Shown in pieces: positions 7,991 to 15,847 of a stretch of DNA of 45,094 bases. Positions within the stretch are counted from its first letter, which is position 1; the number at the start of each line of letters is the position of its first letter. The translations under genes were made by a program, and so were the position numbers. Below the pieces are notes generated by a model. It was not told the DNA's origin and did no database searches. It saw only the letters and a list, made by a program, of their open reading frames with translations. Location of the stretch: contig JBKBJT010000028.1 of NCBI GenBank assembly GCA_046294345.1, positions 1 through 45,094 of the forward strand, read 5' to 3'. The stretch comes from Ferrovibrio sp046294345 (lineage in GTDB: Bacteria > Pseudomonadota > Alphaproteobacteria > Ferrovibrionales > Ferrovibrionaceae).

Positions 7991-8947
7991 TTATGCCAGC
8001 ACGCGGCGCTTCAGGGCATCCTCGATGGCATCCCAGATCTCGGCCTCGAGCTGCACGCCGTCGAAGCGGTTGATCTGCTGGATGCCGGTGGGCGAGGTGA
8101 CGTTGATCTCGGTGAGATAGCCGCCGATCACGTCGATACCGACGAAGATCAGGCCCTCGCGCTTGAGATGCGGACCGATGATGTCGCAGATTTCGCGTTC
8201 GCGGTCGGTCAGCGTCGCCTTCTCGGGCCGGCCGCCGACATGCATGTTCGAGCGCGCCTCGCCCTTGGCCGGCACGCGGTTGACCGCGCCGGCCGGACGA
8301 CCATCGATCAGGATGATGCGCTTGTCGCCCGCGCGCACGTCGGGCAGGTAGCGCTGCACGATCACCGGCTCGCGCGACAGCTTGGTGAACATCTCGAGCA
8401 GCGAGCCGAGATTCTCGTCGTCGGGCCGCAGGCGGAACACGCCGGCGCCGCCATTGCCGAACAGCGGCTTCAGGATGATGTCGCCATGCTCCGCGCGGAA
8501 AGCCTTGATCGCCTCCATGTCGGACGAGATCAGGGTGGGCGGCATCACGCCGTCGAAATGCGTCACATACAGCTTCTCCGGCGCATTGCGCACGGCGACC
8601 GGGTTGTTCACCACCAGCGTCCGGGGATGGATATGCTGCAGGATATGCGTGGCGGTGATGTAGGCCATGTCGAAGGGCGGGTCCTGGCGCATCAGCACCA
8701 CGTCCATCTCGGCCAGGTCGACCAGCGCCGGCTCACCCAGGCTATAGTGGTTGCCGCGCTCGTAGCGCAGGCGCAGCGGCCGGGCGCGCGCCAGCACGCG
8801 GCCGTCGCGGAAGCTCAGGTCCTTGGCCAGGTAGTGGATCAGGGAATATCCGCGCCGTTCGGCTTCCAGCCCGAGCATGAAGGAACTGTCGCCATCGAAA
8901 TCGATGTGTTCGATGGGGTCCATCTGGATCGCCACCTTGAGGGCCAT
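7991..8947 (-). CDS. gshB: Glutathione synthetase
   Basis: ATP-grasp ligase that joins gamma-glutamylcysteine and glycine to make glutathione in the cytoplasm. The 318 residues match the E. coli enzyme length (316). Diagnostic segments include IDFDGDSSFMLGLEA near the N terminus, MRQDPPFDMAYI, the ATP-grasp core ILKPLFGNGGAGVFR, and the C-terminal EINVTSPTGIQQI containing the metal-binding Asn. It is the last gene of the rsmI-yraN-BON-SirB1-gshB block on the minus strand, an order common in alphaproteobacteria. The restriction-modification island begins 30 bases downstream of its stop. Confidence 0.96.
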   Translation of the reverse strand: MALKVAIQMDPIEHIDFDGDSSFMLGLEAERRGYSLIHYLAKDLSFRDGRVLARARPLRLRYERGNHYSLGEPALVDLAEMDVVLMRQDPPFDMAYITATHILQHIHPRTLVVNNPVAVRNAPEKLYVTHFDGVMPPTLISSDMEAIKAFRAEHGDIILKPLFGNGGAGVFRLRPDDENLGSLLEMFTKLSREPVIVQRYLPDVRAGDKRIILIDGRPAGAVNRVPAKGEARSNMHVGGRPEKATLTDREREICDIIGPHLKREGLIFVGIDVIGGYLTEINVTSPTGIQQINRFDGVQLEAEIWDAIEDALKRRVLA

Positions 8948-8982
8948 GGCACAGTCCTTCTGTTCGCTGGGGTACGGAGTGG

Positions 8983-9807
8983 TTAATTGAGCTGCAGGCG
9001 AATGTGGCGCAGGAAGGCCTCGGCCTCAAGACTTGCCGCTTCGTCGCCCGCCAGCATCAGGTAGCGTTCCGTGGCGGCGATGGCCTGGCGGATGCGGCCG
9101 AGCTTGCCCTCCACCACGCCCAGCTCGCGCCAGGCCGGCGCAAAATTCGGCGCCACCAGCAGCATGCGGCGCAGGGTTTCGGCCGTGCGCTCGATATCGC
9201 CGGCGCGCCAGGCGCGGCCCTTGATGTTGTTCTGCAGCCGCAGAAGCACCTCGCGCGCCGTCATCGGCCGCACATGTTCGGGCCACACATCCTCGCCGCT
9301 GCCCAGCCGGCGCAGCAGATCCTGCATCTCGGGCGGCGCGGAGACGCGGCCACCATGGAAGGGATCGAGCACCAGGCTGCCGTCCTCGCCGTCCAGCCGG
9401 ATCAGGAAATGGCCGGGAAAATCGATGCCATGGGCCGGCCAGGCCTGCGCCTTCGCCGCATAGATGTAGAGGATGCCCAACGCCACCGGCAGGCCCATGC
9501 GGCGGTCGATGACGCGGATCAGGTCGGCATTCTGCGGATCGTCGTAGGTTTCGGTGTCGCCGCGATAACCGAACTCCACGCTGATCACCCCGGCCAGCGC
9601 CATGGCACGCGGCGCCACCTCGGGGCCGGCGTCGATGCGGCTGAGCGCGGTGGCCATGTCGCTTAAATGCCGGCGATAGGGCATGAGATCGAGCGCGGGC
9701 CGGTCGAGCGCCGCCAGCAGCAGGGCGGCCTCGGCGATGTCGAGGCCGTCGTCGGGCGCGGCGCCGAGGGCTTTAAGGGCCGTTTCGATTGCCGCCGTGT
9801 CGCCCAT
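8983..9807 (-). CDS. SirB1 family transglutaminase-like/TPR protein
   Basis: Protein of 274 residues of the SirB1 family. The N-terminal two thirds form a transglutaminase-like fold with the signature RRMGLPVALGILYIYAA and the catalytic-site-like GIDFPGHFLIR and LDPFHGG segments. The C-terminal part (about 195-274) has TPR-like helices (MLLVAPNFAPAWRELGVVEG). The usual catalytic cysteine of transglutaminases is not obvious: the segment where it is expected reads GLPVALG. This is common in SirB1 proteins, whose biochemical role is not settled. It lies 35 bases upstream of gshB and 21 bases after the BON lipoprotein gene. Confidence 0.85.
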   Translation of the reverse strand: MGDTAAIETALKALGAAPDDGLDIAEAALLLAALDRPALDLMPYRRHLSDMATALSRIDAGPEVAPRAMALAGVISVEFGYRGDTETYDDPQNADLIRVIDRRMGLPVALGILYIYAAKAQAWPAHGIDFPGHFLIRLDGEDGSLVLDPFHGGRVSAPPEMQDLLRRLGSGEDVWPEHVRPMTAREVLLRLQNNIKGRAWRAGDIERTAETLRRMLLVAPNFAPAWRELGVVEGKLGRIRQAIAATERYLMLAGDEAASLEAEAFLRHIRLQLN

Positions 9808-9828
9808 CGCCCGCCGATATCCGCTGCG

Positions 9829-10443
9829 CTAGACGGGCCGGCGGCGCGGATCGGTCTTGAGCCAGACATGGCTGACCACGCGCCGCACGCCCTTGATGAT
9901 GCGCGCATGTTCGGTCACGCGCTGGATTTCGTCTTCGCTCTGCGCCAGGCCGATCAGGTAGATCGTGCCGTTCACTGTCTCGATCGAATAATTGATGTCG
10001 ACGATGCTCTTGTCGGTGGCGATCTTGGCGCGCAGCTGGGTGGTGATCCAGCTGTCGTTGGCGGAATCGATCAGTCCGCCTTCATCGGTCACCTGCACTT
10101 CGTTGATCACTTCGTTGATGCGGTCGCTGGCCGCCCAGGCCAGGCGCGTGGCCTCGTCGCGCGAGAATTCAGTGCCGACCACGCCGGTCAGCAGCACGCG
10201 GCCCTCGACCACGGTGATCGATAGCTTGCGCCACAGATACTGGTTCTCCTTGATCAGCTTGTCGTTGATCAGGAGCTGGATGCCCTTGTCGTTGGCGGCA
10301 TTCTTGGCGCCGCGTTCCTCGGCGGCCGCGATGCCGGCCGTGGCGCCGGCGCCAACGGCAAGACCGACACAGCCACTCAACAGCGGCGCCGCGGCCAGCA
10401 GCAGAACCAGCGGAATGAAACGGAGATGGGTGGATGAACGCAC
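9829..10443 (-). CDS. BON-domain outer-membrane lipoprotein
   Basis: Predicted lipoprotein of 204 residues. The signal peptide (RFIPLVLLLAAAPLLSGC) ends in a lipobox LSGC, then a glycine/alanine-rich GLAVGAGATAGIAAAEERG stretch as in DolP/OsmY-like proteins. Two BON domains follow (about residues 55-125 and 130-195; LSITVVEGRVLLTGVV and YSIETVNGTIYLIGLA). BON proteins bind phospholipid or maintain envelope integrity. The start was placed at GTG 10443 because GGGGAG lies six bases upstream and the signal peptide begins there; the open frame continues to 10665, but that part is not protein-like. Context with LppC, rsmI and yraN matches the dolP neighbourhood of other proteobacteria. Confidence 0.85.
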   Translation of the reverse strand: MRSSTHLRFIPLVLLLAAAPLLSGCVGLAVGAGATAGIAAAEERGAKNAANDKGIQLLINDKLIKENQYLWRKLSITVVEGRVLLTGVVGTEFSRDEATRLAWAASDRINEVINEVQVTDEGGLIDSANDSWITTQLRAKIATDKSIVDINYSIETVNGTIYLIGLAQSEDEIQRVTEHARIIKGVRRVVSHVWLKTDPRRRPV

Positions 10444-10498
10444 GGACGACTCCCCTGCCTGTGACGGAACAACACCTTTATGCCTCTCCGGCCGCCGC

Positions 10499-10861
10499 TC
10501 AAATCCGCCAGGCATCGCGGATATGGCGCGGCAATCGCCCGGGGGCAAGCAGCACGGCATCAAAGCGCAGCGACAGGCCGGCGGCATCGGGCTGCCGCGC
10601 CAAGAATACCGCAGCGGCCTGCGCAATGCGACGGCGCTGGGCAGCCTGGATCGCTTCCGCCGCACGATCCTGTTCGCCGCGCCATTTCACCTCCACCGCC
10701 ACCAGCAGGCGGCCGCGACGGGCGAATATGTCGATCTCGCCGGCCGGATGGCGCCAGTTGCGCACCAGGATGCGGTAACCCTGCAGCCGCAGCCACCAGG
10801 CCGCCAGGCTTTCGCCGCGCCGGCCCGTCCGGTTGCGGCTGTTGCGTTCAGTCTTTTCCAT
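10499..10861 (-). CDS. yraN: YraN/UPF0102 family nuclease-like protein
   Basis: Small protein of 120 residues of the UPF0102 family, which has a PD-(D/E)XK nuclease-like fold. The signature GRRGESLAAWWL, GYRILVRNWRHPAGEIDIFA and VAVEVKWR holds the putative metal-binding E-x-D and E-V-K residues. The start is set at ATG 10861, which overlaps the rsmI stop by 14 bases; a start at 10885 would need a longer overlap and adds non-conserved residues. Position directly after rsmI is conserved across proteobacteria. The function is not established. Confidence 0.87.
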   Translation of the reverse strand: MEKTERNSRNRTGRRGESLAAWWLRLQGYRILVRNWRHPAGEIDIFARRGRLLVAVEVKWRGEQDRAAEAIQAAQRRRIAQAAAVFLARQPDAAGLSLRFDAVLLAPGRLPRHIRDAWRI

Positions 10862-11747
10862 CGCGCAGCTGCAGAGCACGGGCATAGACCGGCTTGCGCG
10901 GCAGGCCCAGCAGGGTCGCGACCTCGTCCACCGCCTGGCGTAACGGCAGCCGGTTCATCGCCTCAGCCAGCGCTGAGTCCAGATCGGCCTCCGACGGTGC
11001 CGCAGCGGCCGGCGGCGGGCCGATCACCAGTGTCACCTCGCCTTTCGGCGGCCCATGTTCGGCATAATGCGCGGCCAGCGCGGCCAGGCTACCGCGCCGC
11101 ACCTCCTCGAATTTCTTGGTCAGTTCGCGGGCCATGGCGGCTTCGCGGTCAGGTCCCAGCACAGCCGCCATGTCGGCCAGGCTATCAGCTAGGCGTTGGG
11201 CGCTTTCCAGCAGCACCAGCGTGGCCGGCACGGATTTCAGCTCGGCCAGCCAGCTGCGGCGGGCTGCCGATTTGGGCGGCGGGAAGCCGGCAAACATAAA
11301 ACGGTCGCTGGGCAGGCCCGACAGGCACAGCGCGGTAGGCACGGCAGAGGCACCGGGCAGGGCGGTGACATGGATGCCGGCCGCGATGCAGTCCTTCACC
11401 AGTTTGTAACCCGGATCGTTGATCAGCGGCGTGCCGGCATCGGAAACCAGCGCCACCACGGCGCCGCCCTGCAGCTTTTCGATCAGCTGGGGCCGCACTT
11501 TCGCCGCATTATGCTCATGGTATGGCAGCAGGTGGGCCCGGATGCCGTAGCGCTGCAGCAGCGGACCGGTCACCCGGCTGTCCTCGCAGGCGACCAGATC
11601 GGCCCGCTGCAGCAAGGCCAGCGCGCGCAGCGTGATATCGGCGGCGTTGCCGATGGGGGTTGCCACCAGATATAAGCCGGGGATGAATTGTGCCGCGTCC
11701 ACCCCGGAGACCAGGGCTTCGGGCGGCGGCGGGATCGGGTTTGTCAT
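10848..11747 (-). CDS. rsmI: 16S rRNA (cytidine-1402-2'-O)-methyltransferase
   Basis: RsmI methylates the ribose of C1402 in the decoding centre of 16S rRNA using SAM. The 299 residues carry the family signatures LYLVATPIGNAADITLRAL (N-terminal), EDSRVTGPLLQRYGI, YHEHNA, ALVSDAGTPLINDPGY and PGASAVPTALCLSGLPSDRFMFAGFPP. The tetrapyrrole-methylase fold is shared with the Cob methyltransferases further along, but these motifs are specific to RsmI. ATG 11747 is the first plausible start; no clear Shine-Dalgarno precedes it. Its start codon overlaps that of the divergent lipoprotein gene, so its promoter must lie inside that gene. yraN overlaps the 3' end. Confidence 0.95.
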   Translation of the reverse strand: MTNPIPPPPEALVSGVDAAQFIPGLYLVATPIGNAADITLRALALLQRADLVACEDSRVTGPLLQRYGIRAHLLPYHEHNAAKVRPQLIEKLQGGAVVALVSDAGTPLINDPGYKLVKDCIAAGIHVTALPGASAVPTALCLSGLPSDRFMFAGFPPPKSAARRSWLAELKSVPATLVLLESAQRLADSLADMAAVLGPDREAAMARELTKKFEEVRRGSLAALAAHYAEHGPPKGEVTLVIGPPPAAAAPSEADLDSALAEAMNRLPLRQAVDEVATLLGLPRKPVYARALQLRDGKD

Positions 11748-13137
11748 GGGCGCCGGAATGAGCTGCGTAAGTTACCTTAAGTCGGGCCTTTCCGCGCTGT
11801 CTATGCTGGCGGCCGTTTCTCTGCCCTTGCTGCTGGGCGCCTGCCAGAGCGGCAATGCCCAGGGCGGCCTGCCCGGCCTGCTGGAAAAGATCGCGCCCGG
11901 CGCGCCGCAGCGCGTGGCGCCGCAGCCGGCCCAGCCCGGGCAGGCGAATATCCCGCCGGCGCCCACCCCGCAACTGCCCCGGCCGGCCGCACCGTCGCTG
12001 GCCATCGAGACCCAGCCCCTGCCCGGCCCGATGCTGACGCCCCCGGGCGGGGCCGACATGATCCGCATCGCTTTCCTCGCGCCCCTGAGCGGACCCCATG
12101 CGGGACTGGGCCGCGCCCTGCTGGATGCAGCCCAGCTGGCCCTGTTCGACCTGGCCGACGACCGCCTCGCCCTGCTGCCACGCGACACCGAAGGCCAGCC
12201 GGAAAAGGCCGCCGCCGCTGCCCAGCAGGCCCTGGCCGAAGGCGCGCAGATCATCATCGGTCCGCTGTTTGCCAATGAGGCGGCGGTGGTGGGCCCGCTG
12301 GCGCGCGAGCGCGGCGTGAAGGTGCTGAGCTTCTCCACCGACCGCAGCGTGGCCGGCAATGGCGTCTTCCTGCTGGGTTTCACGCCCGACCAGCAGATCG
12401 AGCGGGTCATGACCTTCGCACGCACCAAAGGCGTGACGCGCTATGCACTGCTGGCGCCGGATTCCGCCTATGGCAATGCGGTGGCCCAGGCCGCCGAACT
12501 GGCGGCCCAGCAGGCCGGCGGCCGATTGCTGCGGCAGGACCGTTATCCCAGCGACACCAGCGACCTGACCCCCGTGGTGCGGCGTTTCGCCAATGCGCTG
12601 CGCGCCCTGCCGCCGCGCGGCCCGGAAGAGCCGCCGGTGGAAGGCGTGGACTCCAACCTGCCGCGGCCGGTGGATGCCGTGCTGCTGCCCGAGGGCGGCG
12701 CCAGGCTGCGCGCCCTGGCGCCGCTGTTGCCCTATTTCGACATCGACCCGCGCGCCGTGCGCTTCCTGGGCACCGGCCTGTGGGAAGATGCCGGCCTGGG
12801 CAGCGAACCCGCCCTGCAAGGCGGCTGGTATGCCGCCCCCGCCCCGGAAGGATTCGCCGAATTCAGCCGCCGCTTCGAGCAGGGGTTCGGCCGCCGGCCG
12901 GTGCGGCTGGCCAGCTTGGCCTATGACACCACGGCCCTGGTCGGCATCCTGGCCCGCCGCGGCGATTTCAGCGACGCGGCCCTGACCAATCCCGACGGCT
13001 TCGCCGGCTATGACGGCATTTTCCGCTTTCTGCCCAATGGCCTGGTGCAGCGCGGCCTGGCCGTGCTGGAAGTGCAGCGGCGCGGCAGCCGGGTGATCGA
13101 CCCGGCCCCGGCCAGCTTCCAGCAGCCCCTTAACTGA
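11746..13137 (+). CDS. Penicillin-binding protein activator, LppC/LpoA-like lipoprotein
   Basis: Lipoprotein of about 463 residues. A signal peptide ends in the lipobox LLLGAC, followed by a Pro/Gln/Ala-rich linker (QSGNAQGG through APSLAIETQ) and a type I periplasmic-binding-protein domain like ABC branched-chain amino-acid receptors (IRIAFLAPLSGPHAGLGRAL, IIGPLFANEAAVVGPLA, YALLAPDSAYGNAVA). This is the C-terminal domain of LpoA; the N-terminal TPR domain of the E. coli protein is absent, as in alphaproteobacterial LppC-type proteins. LpoA activates PBP1a, but that role is only inferred here. Start at ATG 11746 or ATG 11758. The divergent rsmI partner is the usual neighbour. Confidence 0.85.
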   Translation: MGAGMSCVSYLKSGLSALSMLAAVSLPLLLGACQSGNAQGGLPGLLEKIAPGAPQRVAPQPAQPGQANIPPAPTPQLPRPAAPSLAIETQPLPGPMLTPPGGADMIRIAFLAPLSGPHAGLGRALLDAAQLALFDLADDRLALLPRDTEGQPEKAAAAAQQALAEGAQIIIGPLFANEAAVVGPLARERGVKVLSFSTDRSVAGNGVFLLGFTPDQQIERVMTFARTKGVTRYALLAPDSAYGNAVAQAAELAAQQAGGRLLRQDRYPSDTSDLTPVVRRFANALRALPPRGPEEPPVEGVDSNLPRPVDAVLLPEGGARLRALAPLLPYFDIDPRAVRFLGTGLWEDAGLGSEPALQGGWYAAPAPEGFAEFSRRFEQGFGRRPVRLASLAYDTTALVGILARRGDFSDAALTNPDGFAGYDGIFRFLPNGLVQRGLAVLEVQRRGSRVIDPAPASFQQPLN

Positions 13138-13237
13138 TCTAGCCTGCAGCAAAGCGCCGCATTATCGGGAAATAACTGCCCCCGTCGGCGAACGGCGTGA
13201 TATCCGCGTAATCAGTTTAATTACTACCTGAGCGAGC

Positions 13238-13266
13238 TTCATCCTCAGGACTCTTTCTAGTACTAT
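13238..13266 (+). promoter_or_regulatory. Candidate promoter for the receiver/HPt-like pair
   Basis: TTCATC (13238-13243) and TACTAT (13261-13266) are separated by 17 bases, about 45 bases before the receiver gene start. The -10 matches the consensus at four of six positions; the -35 is poor. The 172-base gap 13138-13309 shows no gene, and this is its best promoter-like signal. Confidence 0.3.
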
Positions 13267-13309
13267 TCCTGCGCGATTTTTTCCGGTCCCCTAGCAGGAG
13301 GGATCCCGA

Positions 13310-13843
13310 ATGAGCGAAAGCATGGCCGATCACGAGCGCATTGATTTCTCGAAGATCAATTTCCTGATTGTCGAGCCGAACCGCGTCATGGGCCAGATGG
13401 TCCGCGACGTGCTGATGATGCTGGATGCCCAGTATCTCGACCGCGCCCGCGATTACGACAGCGCATTGACCGTGCTGCGCCTGGGCCGCACCGATGTGAT
13501 GATCACCGAATGGGCTTTGCGCGACGAGAAGCTGGGCCGCACCGGCATGGATATCGTGCACTGGATCCGCAACGACCCCGCCTCGCCCAACCGCATGATG
13601 CCGATCGTGATGATGACGGCCAATTCGGAGGAGGAATATGTCTGTCGCGCCCGTGATTGCGGCGTCTCCGAATTCGTCGCCAAGCCCTATACGGTGAACG
13701 CCTTCTACACCCGCCTGGTTTCAGCCATCGCGCGGCCGCGCCAGTTCGTGCGCATCGACGAGTATTTCGGTCCCGACCGCCGCCGCCGGCGTAGCGATGA
13801 CTATACCGGTCCGGAACGGCGCCTGCCGTCGGATGCCCTGTGA
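13310..13843 (+). CDS. CheY-like receiver protein with the phospho-acceptor Asp replaced by Glu
   Basis: Protein of 177 residues with a receiver domain (about 15-142) and a basic C-terminal tail (FGPDRRRRR ... GPERR). It belongs to an alphaproteobacterial group of receivers whose tail typically contains an FGPDRRRR motif. Where the phospho-acceptor aspartate is expected (DLVITDW in relatives as I recall them) it has VMITEW with E67, codon GAA at 13508-13510. The acidic pair is reduced to E22-P23. T103 and K125 (VAKPY) are kept. It therefore probably cannot be phosphorylated normally and may mimic the activated state. The Shine-Dalgarno AGGAGGG is eight bases before ATG. An HPt-like gene follows 23 bases downstream. 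Confidence 0.88.
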   Translation: MSESMADHERIDFSKINFLIVEPNRVMGQMVRDVLMMLDAQYLDRARDYDSALTVLRLGRTDVMITEWALRDEKLGRTGMDIVHWIRNDPASPNRMMPIVMMTANSEEEYVCRARDCGVSEFVAKPYTVNAFYTRLVSAIARPRQFVRIDEYFGPDRRRRRSDDYTGPERRLPSDAL

Positions 13844-13866
13844 TTCTGTCTCGTAGCTTCCCCTAG

Positions 13867-14361
13867 ATGGCCAGAAAAAAACCGGAATTCCTGCCCCCGC
13901 AGCAGGACCTGCGCCGCAAGGCGGTGAATTTCAGCAAGGGCTTTCGCCTCCGGCTGGAACCGGCCGAACTGCGCCGCCTGGAGGCGGTGGTGGAAAAGGC
14001 CAAGGATGCGTTGAGCCTGGATGTTTCCGAAAAGCTGAAGCAGCTGCGCATGGCACTGGAAGAGGTCGCGCTGGGCCAGCAGACCGACCGCGGCATGCGC
14101 GCCATTCGCATGCTCTCGCTGGAGATCAAGGGCGCGGGCGGCATGTTCAACTATCCGCTGTTGACCGAATTCGCCAAATCGCTGAACGATTTCACAAAGG
14201 GCATCGATCAGCCCACGCCCATCCAGCTCGACATCATCGCCGCGCAGATCGACGCGCTGTATGTGGTGCTGGGCCAGCGTATCGAGGGCGAAGGCGGCAA
14301 GGTGGAGCAGGATCTGCTCGCCACCCTGCGCCAGGCCGTCGAACGGCATAAGACCGTCTAG
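13867..14361 (+). CDS. HPt-like protein lacking the phosphoryl-accepting histidine
   Basis: All-helical protein of 164 residues. The segment LSLEIKGAGGMFNYPLLTEF (83-102) aligns with the HPt signature H-x-L-K-G-x-x-G, but the histidine position (three before K88) is L85, codon CTG 14119-14121. A charged N-terminal helix (LRRKAVNFSKGFRLRL) and a C-terminal helical hairpin complete a four-helix-bundle pattern. It lies 23 bases behind the receiver gene and is probably cotranscribed with it. A structural or inhibitory partner of the receiver is a reasonable inference. No Shine-Dalgarno is evident before ATG 13867. If the HPt similarity is coincidental, it would be an unassigned helical protein. 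Confidence 0.75.
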   Translation: MARKKPEFLPPQQDLRRKAVNFSKGFRLRLEPAELRRLEAVVEKAKDALSLDVSEKLKQLRMALEEVALGQQTDRGMRAIRMLSLEIKGAGGMFNYPLLTEFAKSLNDFTKGIDQPTPIQLDIIAAQIDALYVVLGQRIEGEGGKVEQDLLATLRQAVERHKTV

Positions 14362-14365
14362 GCGG

Positions 14366-15127
14366 CTAGAGCATTTTCCACAATGGCAGGCCGCTGAGGG
14401 CCGCGAAGGCGCATAGCGCCAGCGCGGCACGGCGGAATTGTTGTTCGTTGCTGCGGGCGAACAGCCGGCTGCCCCAGCGCAGCGGCAGCAGATAGGCCAG
14501 AACCAGGGGCAAAGCGGCAAACAGCGCTTCCATCGTAAGCAGGCCGTTGAACCAATAGACCACGATCATGGCCAATGCTGTCAGGCCGAAGAACACCACC
14601 AGGTTGGCGCGTACCGTGGCGGCGGCAGCCTGGCCGCCCAGCCACAGCAGCACCACCGGCGGACCCAGCAGGGCAACCGCTCCACCGCTAAACCCCGCCA
14701 GCGCACCGGTACCCAGCGTGGCCGGCAGCGACAGCCGTCGCTGATAGCGCCAGCCAGCGGCCATCAGCACCACCGCCAGCAGGATGACGCCACAGACGGC
14801 CCAGCGCATGATATCGGGATCGGCGATGACCAGCACATACACGCCGAACGGAATGGCGGCGACGGCGGCCAGGGCGAGCGGCAGCACCTCGCGCCAGACG
14901 CAGCGGCGCAGCGCATCGGGCAGCATCGGCAGGGCGGCAACATCGTCGACGATCAGCAGCCAGACCGCCGCGAGTTTGGGTTCGTACAGCAGGCCGGCGA
15001 TCGGCATGAAGATCATGGCGCCGCCGAAACCGGAAAAGCCGCGCACGAGGCCGGCCAGCACCGCAGCGCCGATCACGACCCAGTAGCGCGGCTCCGCGAT
15101 GAGGGCGAGAAAAACCTCAGCCGACAA
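14366..15127 (-). CDS. TauE/SafE (TSUP) family membrane permease
   Basis: Integral membrane protein of 253 residues with about eight hydrophobic segments, matching the TSUP family: GLVRGFSGFGGAMIFMPI near the N terminus and the repeated GALAGFSGGAVALLGPPVVL in the second half. Members export sulfite or organosulfonates, and some move other anions or metals. The frame opens with TTG 15127, which overlaps the hupE stop by 11 bases, implying cotranscription; no Shine-Dalgarno is visible, and GTG further in cannot be excluded. Location behind hupE at the edge of the B12 locus makes a metal-related role conceivable, but nothing in the sequence shows it. Confidence 0.82.
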   Translation of the reverse strand: MSAEVFLALIAEPRYWVVIGAAVLAGLVRGFSGFGGAMIFMPIAGLLYEPKLAAVWLLIVDDVAALPMLPDALRRCVWREVLPLALAAVAAIPFGVYVLVIADPDIMRWAVCGVILLAVVLMAAGWRYQRRLSLPATLGTGALAGFSGGAVALLGPPVVLLWLGGQAAAATVRANLVVFFGLTALAMIVVYWFNGLLTMEALFAALPLVLAYLLPLRWGSRLFARSNEQQFRRAALALCAFAALSGLPLWKML

Positions 15128-15710
15128 GGATGACGATGCCAGCCAGCGCCACGGCGGCGCCGGCGGCGCGCGTCAGCGCCGGCAGGGCGAACTGCTGGGC
15201 CAGGCGCGCGGCGACCAAGCCGCCGGCATGCAGCAGGGCGGTGGCCAGAACCATGCCGCCGGCATACAGCGCGGCCTGCGAGGCATCGCCCATTTCAGTC
15301 CCATGGGCATGGCCGTGCAGCAGGGCGAAGACAGCCGTGACCGCCATGGCGGCAACCAGCGGCGGCCGCGCCGCGAAAGCAACGGCCAGGCCCAGGACCA
15401 GAACAGAGAGTGCGATGCCGGCCTCGACGCCGGGCAGCATGACGCCGGCCAGCGCCAGGGCGAAGCCGCCAGCCATGGGCAGCACGAAGGACAGCGGCAG
15501 CAGCCACAGGGCGCGCCCGCCATGCTGGATCGCCCAGAGGCCGACCGCCACCATCGCCAGCAGATGGTCGAAACCGCCGAAGGGATGTGCGAAGCCGCCG
15601 GCGAAACCGAGGACGACCGCCTCGCCGCCCGGATGGCCGGGATGGGCAAAAGCGGTGCCTGCGGCCAGAATCATCATGGCAGACATGGTCAGCGTGCGGT
15701 GAAACGACAT
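15117..15710 (-). CDS. hupE: HupE/UreJ family nickel/cobalt transporter
   Basis: Membrane protein of 197 residues. A cleavable signal peptide (SAMMILAAGTAFA) is followed by HPGH, then the family signature HPFGGFDHLLAMVAVGLW (about 41-58) with metal-binding histidines, and a later HGHAHGTEM segment. About six membrane helices follow the signal. HupE/UreJ proteins take up nickel or cobalt; here the divergent B12 operon argues for cobalt. The start at ATG 15710 is set by the signal peptide and an AGAGGG Shine-Dalgarno; the frame extends to 15920 without protein-like sequence. No riboswitch was found on its own strand. Confidence 0.88.
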   Translation of the reverse strand: MSFHRTLTMSAMMILAAGTAFAHPGHPGGEAVVLGFAGGFAHPFGGFDHLLAMVAVGLWAIQHGGRALWLLPLSFVLPMAGGFALALAGVMLPGVEAGIALSVLVLGLAVAFAARPPLVAAMAVTAVFALLHGHAHGTEMGDASQAALYAGGMVLATALLHAGGLVAARLAQQFALPALTRAAGAAVALAGIVILVG

Positions 15711-15787
15711 CGGAAACCCTCTTGGCGCAAGTTGCGACCCACCCGCCCCCTTTGTGCCCAAGCAGGCCGGATTTGACAAGGCCGAGA

Positions 15788-15801
15788 GACCGTACACGGT
15801 C
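15788..15801. promoter_or_regulatory. Perfect inverted repeat in the hupE-cobW intergenic region
   Basis: GACCGT-AC-ACGGTC: 6-bp perfect arms with a 2-base spacer, located between the divergent hupE and cobW genes and 13 bases upstream of the proposed cobW -35. It could be an operator for either gene. A TTGACA (15773-15778) sits just left of it. Confidence 0.4.
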
Positions 15802-15813
15802 TTGCGGCGCAAT

Positions 15814-15842
15814 TTGACAAGGTGGAACCGGCGGCTTACGGT
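15814..15842 (+). promoter_or_regulatory. Candidate promoter of the cobW-cobM operon
   Basis: A perfect TTGACA (15814-15819) is followed after 17 bases by TACGGT (15837-15842). This puts transcription start close to 15848, where the first base of the riboswitch P1 stem lies. A second copy of the motif (TTTGACAAG, then ACGGTC) lies 41 bases upstream, so tandem promoters are possible. Confidence 0.55.
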
Positions 15843-15847
15843 CCGCC

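Noticed and set aside
11515..13152. A 545-codon minus-strand frame opposite the LppC-like gene, entering rsmI in another frame
   Set aside because: The plus-strand protein has a clear signal peptide and fold; the antisense product has none.
15711..15847. A second cobalamin riboswitch for hupE on the minus strand
   Set aside because: None of the conserved B12 blocks appear in the reverse complement of this gap.
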